Shown here: positions 5,456 through 13,256 of the stretch, one piece after another | Layout: each line of letters opens with the position of its first letter | Numbering within the stretch: position 1 is the first letter of the stretch | Source of the DNA: an uncultured euryarchaeote | Lineage (GTDB): Archaea; Thermoplasmatota; Poseidoniia; Poseidoniales; Poseidoniaceae | NCBI GenBank assembly: GCA_937892665.1 | Contig: CALBJF010000163.1 | Span: 1 to 14,652 of the forward strand | Length of the DNA: 14,652 nucleotides | Direction of reading: 5' to 3' | The notes under the pieces: generated by a model | What the model saw: only the letters and a program-made list of their open reading frames with translations | What the model was told of the DNA's origin: nothing | Databases searched by the model: none | Program-made: the position numbers and the translations under genes

Positions 5456-7168
5456 TCAATCTGCGTGAATATCTCCGACATCGAGCCATTCAACAGTGCA
5501 TTTCGCTTTGATGAGAGAGGCCATCGATGGCTGTGTACGTCCATCATCTCCATGAATCGTCTCCTTTACATAAGTTCCAGATTCACAACGTAGGGTAAAT
5601 TCAACTGCAATATTACCATTTTCAAGTGTCTCAACACTTGGATTGTTAGTCTCTATGACCCTTCTACGTCGAACGAGATCTGCTCTGCGGTGTGCGACAC
5701 GCTCAGGGGTTCTTTGAGCAAGATTAACGCCTTCCAACTTCTCAACGATTTCTAGAACTTCTTCTTCGCTTGGAAGTGGAAGTAACTCGACAGGTTCAGG
5801 GTTGGTTGATAGAAGCTGTTCTATGAGAACAGACTTCGTTCCCTTTGCGAGGCACGAACGTTCTTCACACAATGCAACAAGATCATCCTTCTTCAGTTTC
5901 TTTAATTCAGATTCTTCAAGAATTTTAATTTCAATCTTCTGAAGAGGTTTCTTTGGATTATCCTTCTTGTCTCCTCTTCGACGTTGCTTTCGCCGACCAC
6001 GCCCTCCTCGCTGTTGGACATCTTCTTTGGTCATGTCAAGGGGTGCTACGAGTACATCATAATCAGGTTGTGAAATTGGTTCGATAATGAACCGAATGGT
6101 GTAGGACTTTTCAGCAGGTGTGTCTTTTACTCGAACGACTTCGCTTCGATTTGAAGAACGGAAGTGTGAGATCTCGATTGCTCCATTTGCTTCTTTATTG
6201 ACAAGGGTCATCGCTTCTTCATAATCGATAGACCATCGCTTAGGTTCTTTAATTTCAAAGACAAATGGCCGACCACTACCAAGACAGCGGACGTCGATAT
6301 CTTCTCGTCCCATTCCGTGGAATGCGTGTTCCTTACCCTCAAAGAATTTGATGAGTGGTTCACCGATCAAATCTTGAACACTGGAAGGATACTGCTGGCC
6401 TGTTTGTTCGCAACTTTGACATCCTCTTCCTTTGCATGCGCGACAAGGCCATCGGGTCTGTGGAATTCCGCGAGCAAGTTTTCGGTAACGTCCGTAGATG
6501 TAGGCACTTCGAACATCGAGTGTAACTGTTAGTGTGAGAACGTCAATGAGGGCCAATACATCCGGTTTATCAGTGACGATATTGATTGATTCAAAGTTCG
6601 ATTTTACAATCGATGATACAGCTGAAACAAGAGACGGTTTGAAGGCATCAGAACCTCCTGCACCGTATCTTTTGCGAATCAGTTCTTCTTGTTCGATTTG
6701 ATCTTTCGGAATTCGAGCCCCAATTTGCAGTTTATTGATTTCAAAGGATGCGAGAGCATCCTGAATTAACTCAGCAAGAAGCGCTGCCTCTTCGAATAAA
6801 TTCTCGCAAAATGGACAAAGTGGAATTTCTTCACGGATATTGAGCAGGCGTTTGTTCCCTTCACTGATTGTTGACCGAATGACTTGGCCTGATTCTTCAT
6901 CCGTTTGTTGAAATGATCTCTTTCCACCCAGTCGACCGAGACATGAATCACAGGTTCCCATTCGTAGCAAATGCTTCAATCCAGCAGGAGATGGCGCTCG
7001 AGAAATTTCTTCGGTATGTGAATCGAGTTGTTCAGGTTCATCGGATTGACCGTCTTCTACCTTCTGTTCTTCGACTTCATCCCATAGGGAATAATCTGTC
7101 GAGCCAAAGCCAGAATTGGCATACTGCATCCAATCTTCGTCATCATCTGGTGTCGTTTTATCAACCAT
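5456..7168 (-). CDS. pus10: tRNA pseudouridine synthase Pus10, with an inserted SAP-like segment
   Basis: A 570-residue enzyme that isomerises uridines 54 and 55 in the T-loop of archaeal tRNA. The N-terminus has an acidic, low-complexity extension (1-58), then a zinc-binding THUMP-type accessory domain with CDSC (73-76) and CPFC (118-121). The motif WPCRACKGRGCQSC (240-253) adds a second cysteine cluster typical of archaeal members. The catalytic core has GREDIDVRCLGSGRPFVFEI (about 287-306) with the likely catalytic Asp290, and the late motif QRTPERVAHRRADLVRRRRV (485-504). Between the core strand ending near residue 375 and that late motif sits an insert of about 100 residues: a basic linker (RGGRGRRKQRRRG) and a SAP-like helix pair, ELKKLKKDDLVALCEERSCL...KSVLIEQLL (421-453). 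This explains why the protein is much longer than the roughly 400-450 residues usual in archaea. Start ATG is preceded by GGTGA at 5 nt spacing. Confidence 0.95.
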   Translation of the reverse strand: MVDKTTPDDDEDWMQYANSGFGSTDYSLWDEVEEQKVEDGQSDEPEQLDSHTEEISRAPSPAGLKHLLRMGTCDSCLGRLGGKRSFQQTDEESGQVIRSTISEGNKRLLNIREEIPLCPFCENLFEEAALLAELIQDALASFEINKLQIGARIPKDQIEQEELIRKRYGAGGSDAFKPSLVSAVSSIVKSNFESINIVTDKPDVLALIDVLTLTVTLDVRSAYIYGRYRKLARGIPQTRWPCRACKGRGCQSCEQTGQQYPSSVQDLIGEPLIKFFEGKEHAFHGMGREDIDVRCLGSGRPFVFEIKEPKRWSIDYEEAMTLVNKEANGAIEISHFRSSNRSEVVRVKDTPAEKSYTIRFIIEPISQPDYDVLVAPLDMTKEDVQQRGGRGRRKQRRRGDKKDNPKKPLQKIEIKILEESELKKLKKDDLVALCEERSCLAKGTKSVLIEQLLSTNPEPVELLPLPSEEEVLEIVEKLEGVNLAQRTPERVAHRRADLVRRRRVIETNNPSVETLENGNIAVEFTLRCESGTYVKETIHGDDGRTQPSMASLIKAKCTVEWLDVGDIHAD

Positions 7169-7205
7169 TTTCTCACCTACCGCCGGTGGGACAACCCATT
7201 CGACC

Positions 7206-7221
7206 GCACACTTGCGTGAGC
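7206..7221 (-). other. Possible GNRA-tetraloop hairpin in the MMPL-pus10 gap
   Basis: In the 78-bp gap between pus10 and the MMPL gene the minus strand reads GCTCAC GCAA GTGTGC. The arms pair except for one T-T mismatch, and the loop is GCAA, a stable GNRA tetraloop. It would lie about 38-53 nt before the pus10 start, in the leader or read-through RNA. There is no T-run after it, so it is not an obvious terminator. The structure is short and could be chance. Confidence 0.25.
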
Positions 7222-7246
7222 ACTTCCCTTCAAGAACGCACCGCTT

Positions 7247-10200
7247 CTATTCTTCTTCATCTTGGCCAACTTTCGTTGTTTGATGAAGTAAGCCAAGTGC
7301 AGCAGTTGTTAGCACAAGACTTGCGATTAACGAGAGGAAAATCATTGCAGCTGAAAAGATTCCAAAGTTGCTAAACAAGCCCATTGGAGAGAGAGCAATG
7401 ACGGAAAACCCAGCGATATCAGATGCTGCACTTCCAATTAGTGCTAATCCACATGCTCCACCAACCGCGTGAAGTGCTTGTTCGTGACTTTCCCCTTTTT
7501 CTCGACTTTCCCGATAACGTTCCGTAACATGTATGCAATAATCAATTCCAACTCCGAGTGAGATGGTTGCTATCGTAACAGTGACAATATTCAGACTTGC
7601 ACCTGTCACCTGCATCAGCCCATACAACCACACAACGACCAGAAGGATTGGCCCTAGAGTGACCAATGCTTGTTTGATAGATCGGAAGCCAATAGCAAGG
7701 GAGATGAAGACAAATACTGAGCCGAGAACAAGCGATGATTGCATTTCATTTTGCATTTCAGTCGAAGCGACAAATCGTGTAACAGGACGTCCTGTTGTCA
7801 TCACCCAAGTCAAGGGCTGCTCTTCAGTTGGTGCAGTTCCAGGCTCGCCGCGTGTACCAGTTGAAAGGTTGGTAAAGACTTCTAGATCTCTCCAAAGTTC
7901 ATCCATAGCAGGGCCCATGCTCGGGAAGTCCTCAGGGCCAGTAATTCCGAATCGGATGAGCATGTGGTTGTATTGAGCAGGATCTCCGTTTACATCGAGC
8001 CACGGTTGAACTGGATTCAATTCCACTTCGGGCATTACATAGAGGCTGACGATGCTCGATGGGATGGAAGGAATAGGCCCGATACCAGGTACTCCTTCGA
8101 GAGATAAGAAGCCGAACATGAATGAAAGACAATCCCTGTCACTTGTATCCAAAAATCCAATTTGAGTGGTTGTGCAGTTCATACCGTTCCCTTCAATATC
8201 AGGATTCCATCCACGAGTCTTGAACGGTTCAGGGTCAAGAATCAACGAGCCTTGAGCAGCAAACAGGAGTTCGTCTATGGCAAGCAAGTCGATATTTCCG
8301 TCAGGTGTGCGTGTAATCTTCTCAGGCGTGCCTTCTTCGACACTATTCATTTCGGTTCGGAATAAATCAATGCCCTCGTAGACTCTTGGATCAAGAACAT
8401 CTCCTTCGATTAGGAGCACTGCGGGCTCACCTTCGTCTGAGAAACGCTCGTTGACGATGTTTACTCCTTGAGCAAAGTCTGATGATTCATCGAGGAAATC
8501 TTCGACAGCAAAGTCGCCTTCTAAGTTGGACATTGCGATGCTTGCAGGGATTGTAACGAGGAGGGCAAGTGTTGCTATGACGAGTGAATTGCGAAACCGT
8601 CCGCTTTGAGTTGTGACCCATCGAAGCCATCTCTCCGGAACAAGATGCGTGATATTCTTCTCCTCAAGTTTCTTATCTTTCTTCTTTTCAAGCCATTCAT
8701 CAACACTTAATCGAAGAATTGGAACCCATAATCCAGTGAGTAGGAATGCGGCTAGAATTCCCATTGCAGCTTCCACTCCAAACGATCTCAATGCAGCGAT
8801 ATCTGAAAATAGATTTGCTGAAAATGCAGCCATGGTTGTGACCGATGTAAGCAGAATTGCCCTTCCAACTCGATTGAGTGTAATGGTTCCAGATTCGGTG
8901 GGGGTCTTTCCATTCTTACGTTCCTCTTTGTAGCGATGTAATGCATGCAAAGAGTCATCGATACCCAACGCAAGTACGAGAATTGGTAATAAGTTTGAGA
9001 ACTGGGATCGAGCGATTATGGAAATACCAAACAGGTTGGTAAATGATGAGAAATGGCCGATGAGACCTTGCATCCACAACAGCGCTCCTCCCAAGGCGAC
9101 GACAACGATGGCAACGTCACTAATTCGTCTTAGACTTACGTAGAGAAGTCCTAGGATGATTAAGCCCATGAGAAGGATGAGTCCTGTTGATGATTGCAAT
9201 TCTCGATTGACTTCGACGTTAACTCCTTGACCGACAAGAAGGGTGAGTGATGTCCGGTCATGAGATCTTAGTGTACCTTCAAGGTCCATATAACTCCATT
9301 CAACAGAGCATCCAGCGCCTTCTTCGTCAACAAGTTCTGTGCATGATTCTTTATCATATTGCGGAGGGTGGAGGACAAGTTCGCTGTTGGATAACCGATA
9401 GCCTCCGATGACAAACCCATCATCAGTTGACCTGATTGATTTTTCCTGTTTTGCATCCTTCCATACAACTTCCCATCCTTGTTCTTCTAACGAGGCTCGA
9501 TCGAGTTGAACCAAAAGCCATGATGCTGAACCGCTCCATCTTCCAAGTCCTGTGGTCTCATTTTGCCAATTCCCCTCACTGTCGAGCGTTCCTCCTATCG
9601 GACCTTCTTGGATGGATGTTGAATCTGAGACGAATCCTCTATCGAGTGAAACCCATCGAAGGAAATCGTTGTTACTTCCTTCAGCCATTCGAGCCGCAGC
9701 CATATCGATGTGGGCTTGAGTGATGTTTTGGTCATCAAAACTCAAGCAATCCAATGGAAAACAATCAGTCCAGTTTGTTGGAGGTGGCGTCTGAATGCCC
9801 AGGGGTGAAAGGCCTGGCTGAGTGAGAATTGATGTGTTGTTCATGAAACCTCTAAAGATGTCAGCCAACGACAGAACACCAGTTGTTTGGTGGCCAGTGA
9901 CTTCGTTCACAAGCGGTTTGAGTGAGCCTCCGAGCGGATGATCGAGGACGAGTTTGGCCTTTGCATCAATCTCTCTGAGAATTGTGAGGTTTAGGATACC
10001 ACCATCAGGTTCAGTGATTCCTTTCCAAGCTTCTCCTGGTTCAATAATATCTGTAATTGGCGGAACAGAAGAGTAGTCGGGGGTTCCCCCATCGATGGTT
10101 GGAACTGGACTCCATTCTTCCAACGGTTCAACTTCGCTCGGGTCTCGAACTACAACAACAAATCCAAGAATGATTTCACTTGTTGGAAATTCATCATCGA

Positions 10201-10375
10201 TGGTTGTTTGAGCCGAAAGTTCTGGAGATTCCATCTCATAGGATTCCATATCGATTGGCTGCAATGCTGTAAGCGCTCCAGGAATCATCAGAATCGTGAG
10301 AATAAAGACAGCAATGTGGACGCGCTTTCGATGGGCAACAATCTTTGTCGCGATCTTGGAAAACCGACTGCCCAT
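7247..10375 (-). CDS. RND-superfamily MMPL-type membrane transporter (two-cassette, 1042 aa)
   Basis: A large RND/MMPL protein with the full duplicated architecture in one chain. TM1 is at about 19-38; a large outer domain follows (about 40-390). The first bundle of five helices covers about 396-555, with the proton-relay region LALGIDDSLHALHRYKEE (Asp473/474). The second half repeats this: one TM near 597-616, an outer domain (618-880), and a bundle at about 881-1032 with LGVGIDYCIHVTERYRES (Asp945). The outer domains contain several possible N-glycosylation sites (NNTS, NWTD, NET, NLST) and paired cysteines. Such proteins use the proton gradient to move lipids or other hydrophobic molecules; the closest analogies are archaeal MMPL proteins and hopanoid-type HpnN, but the substrate here is unknown. 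The ATG at 10375 has no SD and is preceded by GGTTAGGCTAAACC. It lies 62 bp after the M28 peptidase gene, in the same direction. Confidence 0.88.
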   Translation of the reverse strand: MGSRFSKIATKIVAHRKRVHIAVFILTILMIPGALTALQPIDMESYEMESPELSAQTTIDDEFPTSEIILGFVVVVRDPSEVEPLEEWSPVPTIDGGTPDYSSVPPITDIIEPGEAWKGITEPDGGILNLTILREIDAKAKLVLDHPLGGSLKPLVNEVTGHQTTGVLSLADIFRGFMNNTSILTQPGLSPLGIQTPPPTNWTDCFPLDCLSFDDQNITQAHIDMAAARMAEGSNNDFLRWVSLDRGFVSDSTSIQEGPIGGTLDSEGNWQNETTGLGRWSGSASWLLVQLDRASLEEQGWEVVWKDAKQEKSIRSTDDGFVIGGYRLSNSELVLHPPQYDKESCTELVDEEGAGCSVEWSYMDLEGTLRSHDRTSLTLLVGQGVNVEVNRELQSSTGLILLMGLIILGLLYVSLRRISDVAIVVVALGGALLWMQGLIGHFSSFTNLFGISIIARSQFSNLLPILVLALGIDDSLHALHRYKEERKNGKTPTESGTITLNRVGRAILLTSVTTMAAFSANLFSDIAALRSFGVEAAMGILAAFLLTGLWVPILRLSVDEWLEKKKDKKLEEKNITHLVPERWLRWVTTQSGRFRNSLVIATLALLVTIPASIAMSNLEGDFAVEDFLDESSDFAQGVNIVNERFSDEGEPAVLLIEGDVLDPRVYEGIDLFRTEMNSVEEGTPEKITRTPDGNIDLLAIDELLFAAQGSLILDPEPFKTRGWNPDIEGNGMNCTTTQIGFLDTSDRDCLSFMFGFLSLEGVPGIGPIPSIPSSIVSLYVMPEVELNPVQPWLDVNGDPAQYNHMLIRFGITGPEDFPSMGPAMDELWRDLEVFTNLSTGTRGEPGTAPTEEQPLTWVMTTGRPVTRFVASTEMQNEMQSSLVLGSVFVFISLAIGFRSIKQALVTLGPILLVVVWLYGLMQVTGASLNIVTVTIATISLGVGIDYCIHVTERYRESREKGESHEQALHAVGGACGLALIGSAASDIAGFSVIALSPMGLFSNFGIFSAAMIFLSLIASLVLTTAALGLLHQTTKVGQDEEE

Positions 10376-10437
10376 GGTTTAGCCTAACCTTATCCTTCAT
10401 CAATGGATGTATTTGAATCAAGAAACAAAATCGAAGA

Positions 10438-11802
10438 TTATTCTTTCCAAGTACCATGGAAATCTTCTGCATTATCGATTCGAACAAACAGGTCGAGAGA
10501 TGACCAAACTAAGCTATTGAACCCGCTTTCCATCCCTTGCTGTCCTCCGGCTTTTGCTGTCATGAACTCGAATGTATCGGAAGGTGAATGCCATTCTTGC
10601 CAGAAGGATATATCGCCGCCAGGGCTGAAGAAGTTGAAGGTTGGATACCCCGCTGAAAAGAAGGAACAGTGATCGGATGCACACGATTCGGCGACTTGCC
10701 AAGTAATTGGATTTGCATCGCCTGGCTCGTAAGCCAAGTCCTCATCAATTGTGGTTCCAACCCAATCATACATACGATTCATATTTTCTTCGTTTGCTCC
10801 AGCGATGCTGATGGTCCAGTCATATTTTGTAGCGGAAAAGATTTCTCCAGCTGGGCCTACTAAAGGCTCAGTAAGAGGGACAATGGGATAGTTTAATGCC
10901 ACCATATCGAAGTTTAGATATGCTCTGACCGAGACGTTTTCAGGGAGGTGGTTAACAAACGCAGCAGTCCCCAATAATCCTTCTTCCTCGCATGCCCAGA
11001 GTCCAGCAACAACGGTGTGATCGAATTCCATCTGTGCCAATGCCTGTGCCATCTCGAGAGAAACTGTTGAGCCAGAGGTGTCATCATTTGCACCTTCGTT
11101 GGTGCCACCTCCTGGTGGAGTAAACATGTACGCTACGTCGAAGTGACCACCAATGACGATGTATTCGTCAGGATTTATTCTTCCCCAGTTGTACCCAACC
11201 ACGTTAAGTTGGTCCGGATCGTCCTCGTATCGTGTAACTTCAACGTGATCGAACCCCATCTCCCACATTTCTGCAGCCATGGCTTCAGCAGCCGCTTCAT
11301 AGGCAGCCCCTCCTTCGTGGACTGAGGCACTTGCGCACCATCTGTTGTTGTATTGGGAGGTCAACATGTCTGCTGTTTCATACGCCCTTCGTCCATCAAC
11401 AAGCATCAGTTCCTCACTTTCGATGAGCTCAAACGTTTTGTTTTCGATAATGTCTCCTGCCTTGACAACGAACTCAAGTGACGTCTTTTCAGTATCGAGA
11501 ATCATGAAATCAACGCTTTGAACAGATGGATCAAACGTCATATTCATGGCGTCTCGAAAGACCCCATATTCATCGATAAAGAATGTGCCCGAGGGACGTT
11601 CAATTGTGTACTCAACGTTTGATTCTATATCAAGAGAAAATGTTTGTCCGCGAGAGATTGAGGCCCCATTTGAATCTTCAAAGACTGAAAGTTCAGGCTC
11701 TATCTCTTTCTCATTTTCCTCTCCATAACAGCCAGAAAAAGCAGTGCAGAGGAGGAGTCCAAGCATAAAAAAAGCGTGTAACTTATTCACCCCTCTGGAC
11801 AT
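10438..11802 (-). CDS. M28-family zinc aminopeptidase, predicted lipoprotein
   Basis: A 454-residue secreted peptidase. Residues 8-25 are a signal peptide ending in a lipobox (TAFSGC, Cys25), so the enzyme should be membrane-anchored outside the cell. A beta-rich N-terminal region (30-130) precedes the catalytic domain. All M28 di-zinc residues are visible: GGHFD (His220, the first metal ligand), GANDDTSG (Asp240, bridging), ACEEEGLLGT (Glu272 general base and Glu273 ligand), NFDMV (Asp299), and ASDHCSF (His378). WHSPSDT (405-410) is the usual loop near the active site. Members remove N-terminal residues from peptides, and in marine archaea such exopeptidases serve protein scavenging. Start supported by AAGGGGG 4 nt before the ATG. 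Confidence 0.92.
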   Translation of the reverse strand: MSRGVNKLHAFFMLGLLLCTAFSGCYGEENEKEIEPELSVFEDSNGASISRGQTFSLDIESNVEYTIERPSGTFFIDEYGVFRDAMNMTFDPSVQSVDFMILDTEKTSLEFVVKAGDIIENKTFELIESEELMLVDGRRAYETADMLTSQYNNRWCASASVHEGGAAYEAAAEAMAAEMWEMGFDHVEVTRYEDDPDQLNVVGYNWGRINPDEYIVIGGHFDVAYMFTPPGGGTNEGANDDTSGSTVSLEMAQALAQMEFDHTVVAGLWACEEEGLLGTAAFVNHLPENVSVRAYLNFDMVALNYPIVPLTEPLVGPAGEIFSATKYDWTISIAGANEENMNRMYDWVGTTIDEDLAYEPGDANPITWQVAESCASDHCSFFSAGYPTFNFFSPGGDISFWQEWHSPSDTFEFMTAKAGGQQGMESGFNSLVWSSLDLFVRIDNAEDFHGTWKE

Positions 11803-11806
11803 AGTT

Positions 11807-11813
11807 CCCCCTT
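11807..11813 (-). promoter_or_regulatory. Shine-Dalgarno site of the M28 peptidase gene
   Basis: On the minus strand AAGGGGG ends 4 nt before the ATG at 11802. It supports that start, which in turn gives a correct signal peptide and lipobox. The 66-bp gap upstream also holds an AT-rich CCATAAACAG segment that could be a promoter element, but this is weak. Confidence 0.5.
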
Positions 11814-11868
11814 ACATCCGACTCTATTCAATCTGTTTATGGCATAGTCTGTTGAATCTTAAGCCATT

Positions 11869-13056
11869 TCAGTCAAGATTTAATTCATGTTTTAGAGCAT
11901 CTGCTAACAGCTTATACTCTTCGATATCGTTGTACAGTTGAGCGGAAATGCGCAAATATCTTCCAGCTGGAGAAGGCCATGACCAGACTGGAACTTGAAT
12001 GTTGTATTTCTGTGAAAGGATTTCATGCAAAGGGTCTGGTTCATGCATGATTTCGAGAGGAAGAGGTTCCCCAGGGAGTTGGAGCGTAGAGATACAGGTG
12101 ATCATCGAATCAGGACAAGGCGGCTCTATCCCCAAGGCCTTGCAGAGTAGATTGCGACCTTCGGTAACAAGGTCATGATTGTGTTGCATAATAGCCTCCC
12201 ATCCTCCATCGACCATGTCTTCCATTGCGCTAATGACCTTTGGAAGGGCACACCATCCAGAAACATCCTGAGTTCCTGTCCAATCAAATTCATGACGAAA
12301 TCGAGTGGTTGTACCGAGAGGGAATGTATGCCCATGGCTAATTGTTAGTGGCTGAATTTTGTGTTGTTTATCTGGACGGACATGGAGAAAAGCGGTTCCT
12401 TTTGGGGCGCACAACCACTTGTGGCAGTTACTCGTAACATACGAAGCACCGAGTTCATCCAAATGAAGTGGAATCATTCCGATTCCATGGGCTGCATCGA
12501 GAAGCACCTCAATTCCTCTTGCCTCGAAGAGTTGTGTCAACTCTTCAAACGGCATGCGTAAGCCAGTAGGACTGGTGACGGTATCGATCATGACCAGTTT
12601 GGTCTTTTCATTTGCCCCATTCATCATCAAATCAATAATGGTTTGAGGTCCATCAATAGGGAATGGAATAGGGACGGTTACGACTGTTGCACCCCAGCGA
12701 TTTGCAACGAAATCAATGGCATTTCGACATGCTTGATATGCATGGTTGGGGACAAGGATTTCATCACCTTCTGAGAAGACAAGGGAGCGAAGAACGGTGT
12801 TCACACCAGTCGTAGCGTTTGGGACAAGAGCCAGATCTTCAGAAGAGCATGAAAGGAAATCGGCAAGAACATCTCGAGCCTGCTTCAGTAGCAATGGCAT
12901 TTCATCTTCAAAGAACCGAACGGGTTCAGATTCCATTTGATTTTGCCACTTCCGTTGTTCTTTGATGACGAATTCTGGACAAGATCCAAACGAGCCATGA
13001 TTCAAAAATATTCGAGAAGGTTCGAGATTCCAGTGCTTAGCAAGGGTCGAGGGCAT
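11869..13056 (-). CDS. Class V aminotransferase (isopenicillin-N-epimerase/CefD-like, PLP-dependent)
   Basis: A 395-residue fold-type I PLP enzyme. The N-terminus, FLNHGSFGSCPEFV (17-30), is the typical substrate-entry motif of the isopenicillin-N epimerase-like branch. NATTGVNTVLRSL (80-92) contacts the cofactor phosphate, LLDAAHGIG (185-193) carries the Asp187 that contacts the pyridine nitrogen, and TSNCHKWLCAPKG (208-220) holds the Schiff-base lysine, Lys213. Length is typical. The family includes amino-acid epimerases, lyases and desulfurase-like enzymes, so the reaction cannot be stated from sequence. No SD precedes the ATG; a TATA-like sequence lies about 29 bp upstream, consistent with leaderless initiation just after tRNA-Leu. 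The next gene downstream (M28) starts 66 bp later in the same direction. Confidence 0.9.
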   Translation of the reverse strand: MPSTLAKHWNLEPSRIFLNHGSFGSCPEFVIKEQRKWQNQMESEPVRFFEDEMPLLLKQARDVLADFLSCSSEDLALVPNATTGVNTVLRSLVFSEGDEILVPNHAYQACRNAIDFVANRWGATVVTVPIPFPIDGPQTIIDLMMNGANEKTKLVMIDTVTSPTGLRMPFEELTQLFEARGIEVLLDAAHGIGMIPLHLDELGASYVTSNCHKWLCAPKGTAFLHVRPDKQHKIQPLTISHGHTFPLGTTTRFRHEFDWTGTQDVSGWCALPKVISAMEDMVDGGWEAIMQHNHDLVTEGRNLLCKALGIEPPCPDSMITCISTLQLPGEPLPLEIMHEPDPLHEILSQKYNIQVPVWSWPSPAGRYLRISAQLYNDIEEYKLLADALKHELNLD

Positions 13057-13080
13057 GGTATGGACAGGACGATTCAGTTC

Positions 13081-13090
13081 TCAATATTGA
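13081..13090 (-). promoter_or_regulatory. Candidate TATA box for the aminotransferase gene
   Basis: The palindromic AT-rich sequence TCAATATTGA lies about 25-34 bp before the aminotransferase ATG and just beyond the CCA end of tRNA-Leu. This spacing would place the transcription start at the ATG. The assignment rests on spacing and composition alone. Confidence 0.35.
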
Positions 13091-13100
13091 CGGTAAAGCA

Positions 13101-13187
13101 TGGTGCGGGGGGCAGGATTCGAACCTGCGAACCAATAAGGAATGGGACCTAAACCCACCGCCGTTGACCAAGCTGGGCGACCCCCGC
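13101..13187 (-). tRNA. trnL-UAG: tRNA-Leu (anticodon UAG), CCA end encoded
   Basis: On the minus strand GCGGGGG (13187-13181) pairs with CCCCCGC (13111-13105), followed by discriminator A and a genome-encoded CCA at 13103-13101. The D-arm holds the AGCTTGGTCAAC loop. The anticodon stem GTGGG/CCCAT encloses loop TTTAGGT with anticodon TAG, reading CUN leucine codons. The long variable region between the anticodon and T arms makes it a type II tRNA, as expected for Leu. The T arm GCAGG/CCTGC encloses TTCGAAT. No intron is present. It is 84 nt without CCA. All elements can be paired by eye. Confidence 0.95.
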
Positions 13188-13197
13188 GCAAATTGAT

Positions 13198-13236
13198 GGC
13201 GGTCAATCATGGATTTGAAACCGCCGATTAAATCGG
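13198..13236. repeat. Pair of inverted repeats between tRNA-Leu and the Cu-ATPase gene
   Basis: GGCGGT (13198-13203) and ACCGCC (13220-13225) are perfect inverted copies separated by 16 bp. Overlapping the second arm is a near-perfect palindrome CCGATT-A-AATCGG (13224-13236). A plus-strand run of eight T follows at 13243-13250. The 69-bp gap sits just after the end of the ATPase gene and just before tRNA-Leu, so it may contain an ATPase 3' end structure, tRNA promoter elements, or a protein-binding site. There is no plus-strand gene that the T-run could terminate. Confidence 0.5.
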
Positions 13237-13256
13237 TAGGAGTTTTTTTTACCTCT

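Noticed and set aside
6913..7374. 153-residue plus-strand open frame across the start of pus10 and the end of the MMPL gene
   Set aside because: Spans two well-supported minus-strand genes, and the translation lacks any recognisable domain.
13243..13250. Plus-strand intrinsic-type terminator (hairpin plus T8)
   Set aside because: No plus-strand gene runs into it; kept as an odd repeat region and not called a terminator.
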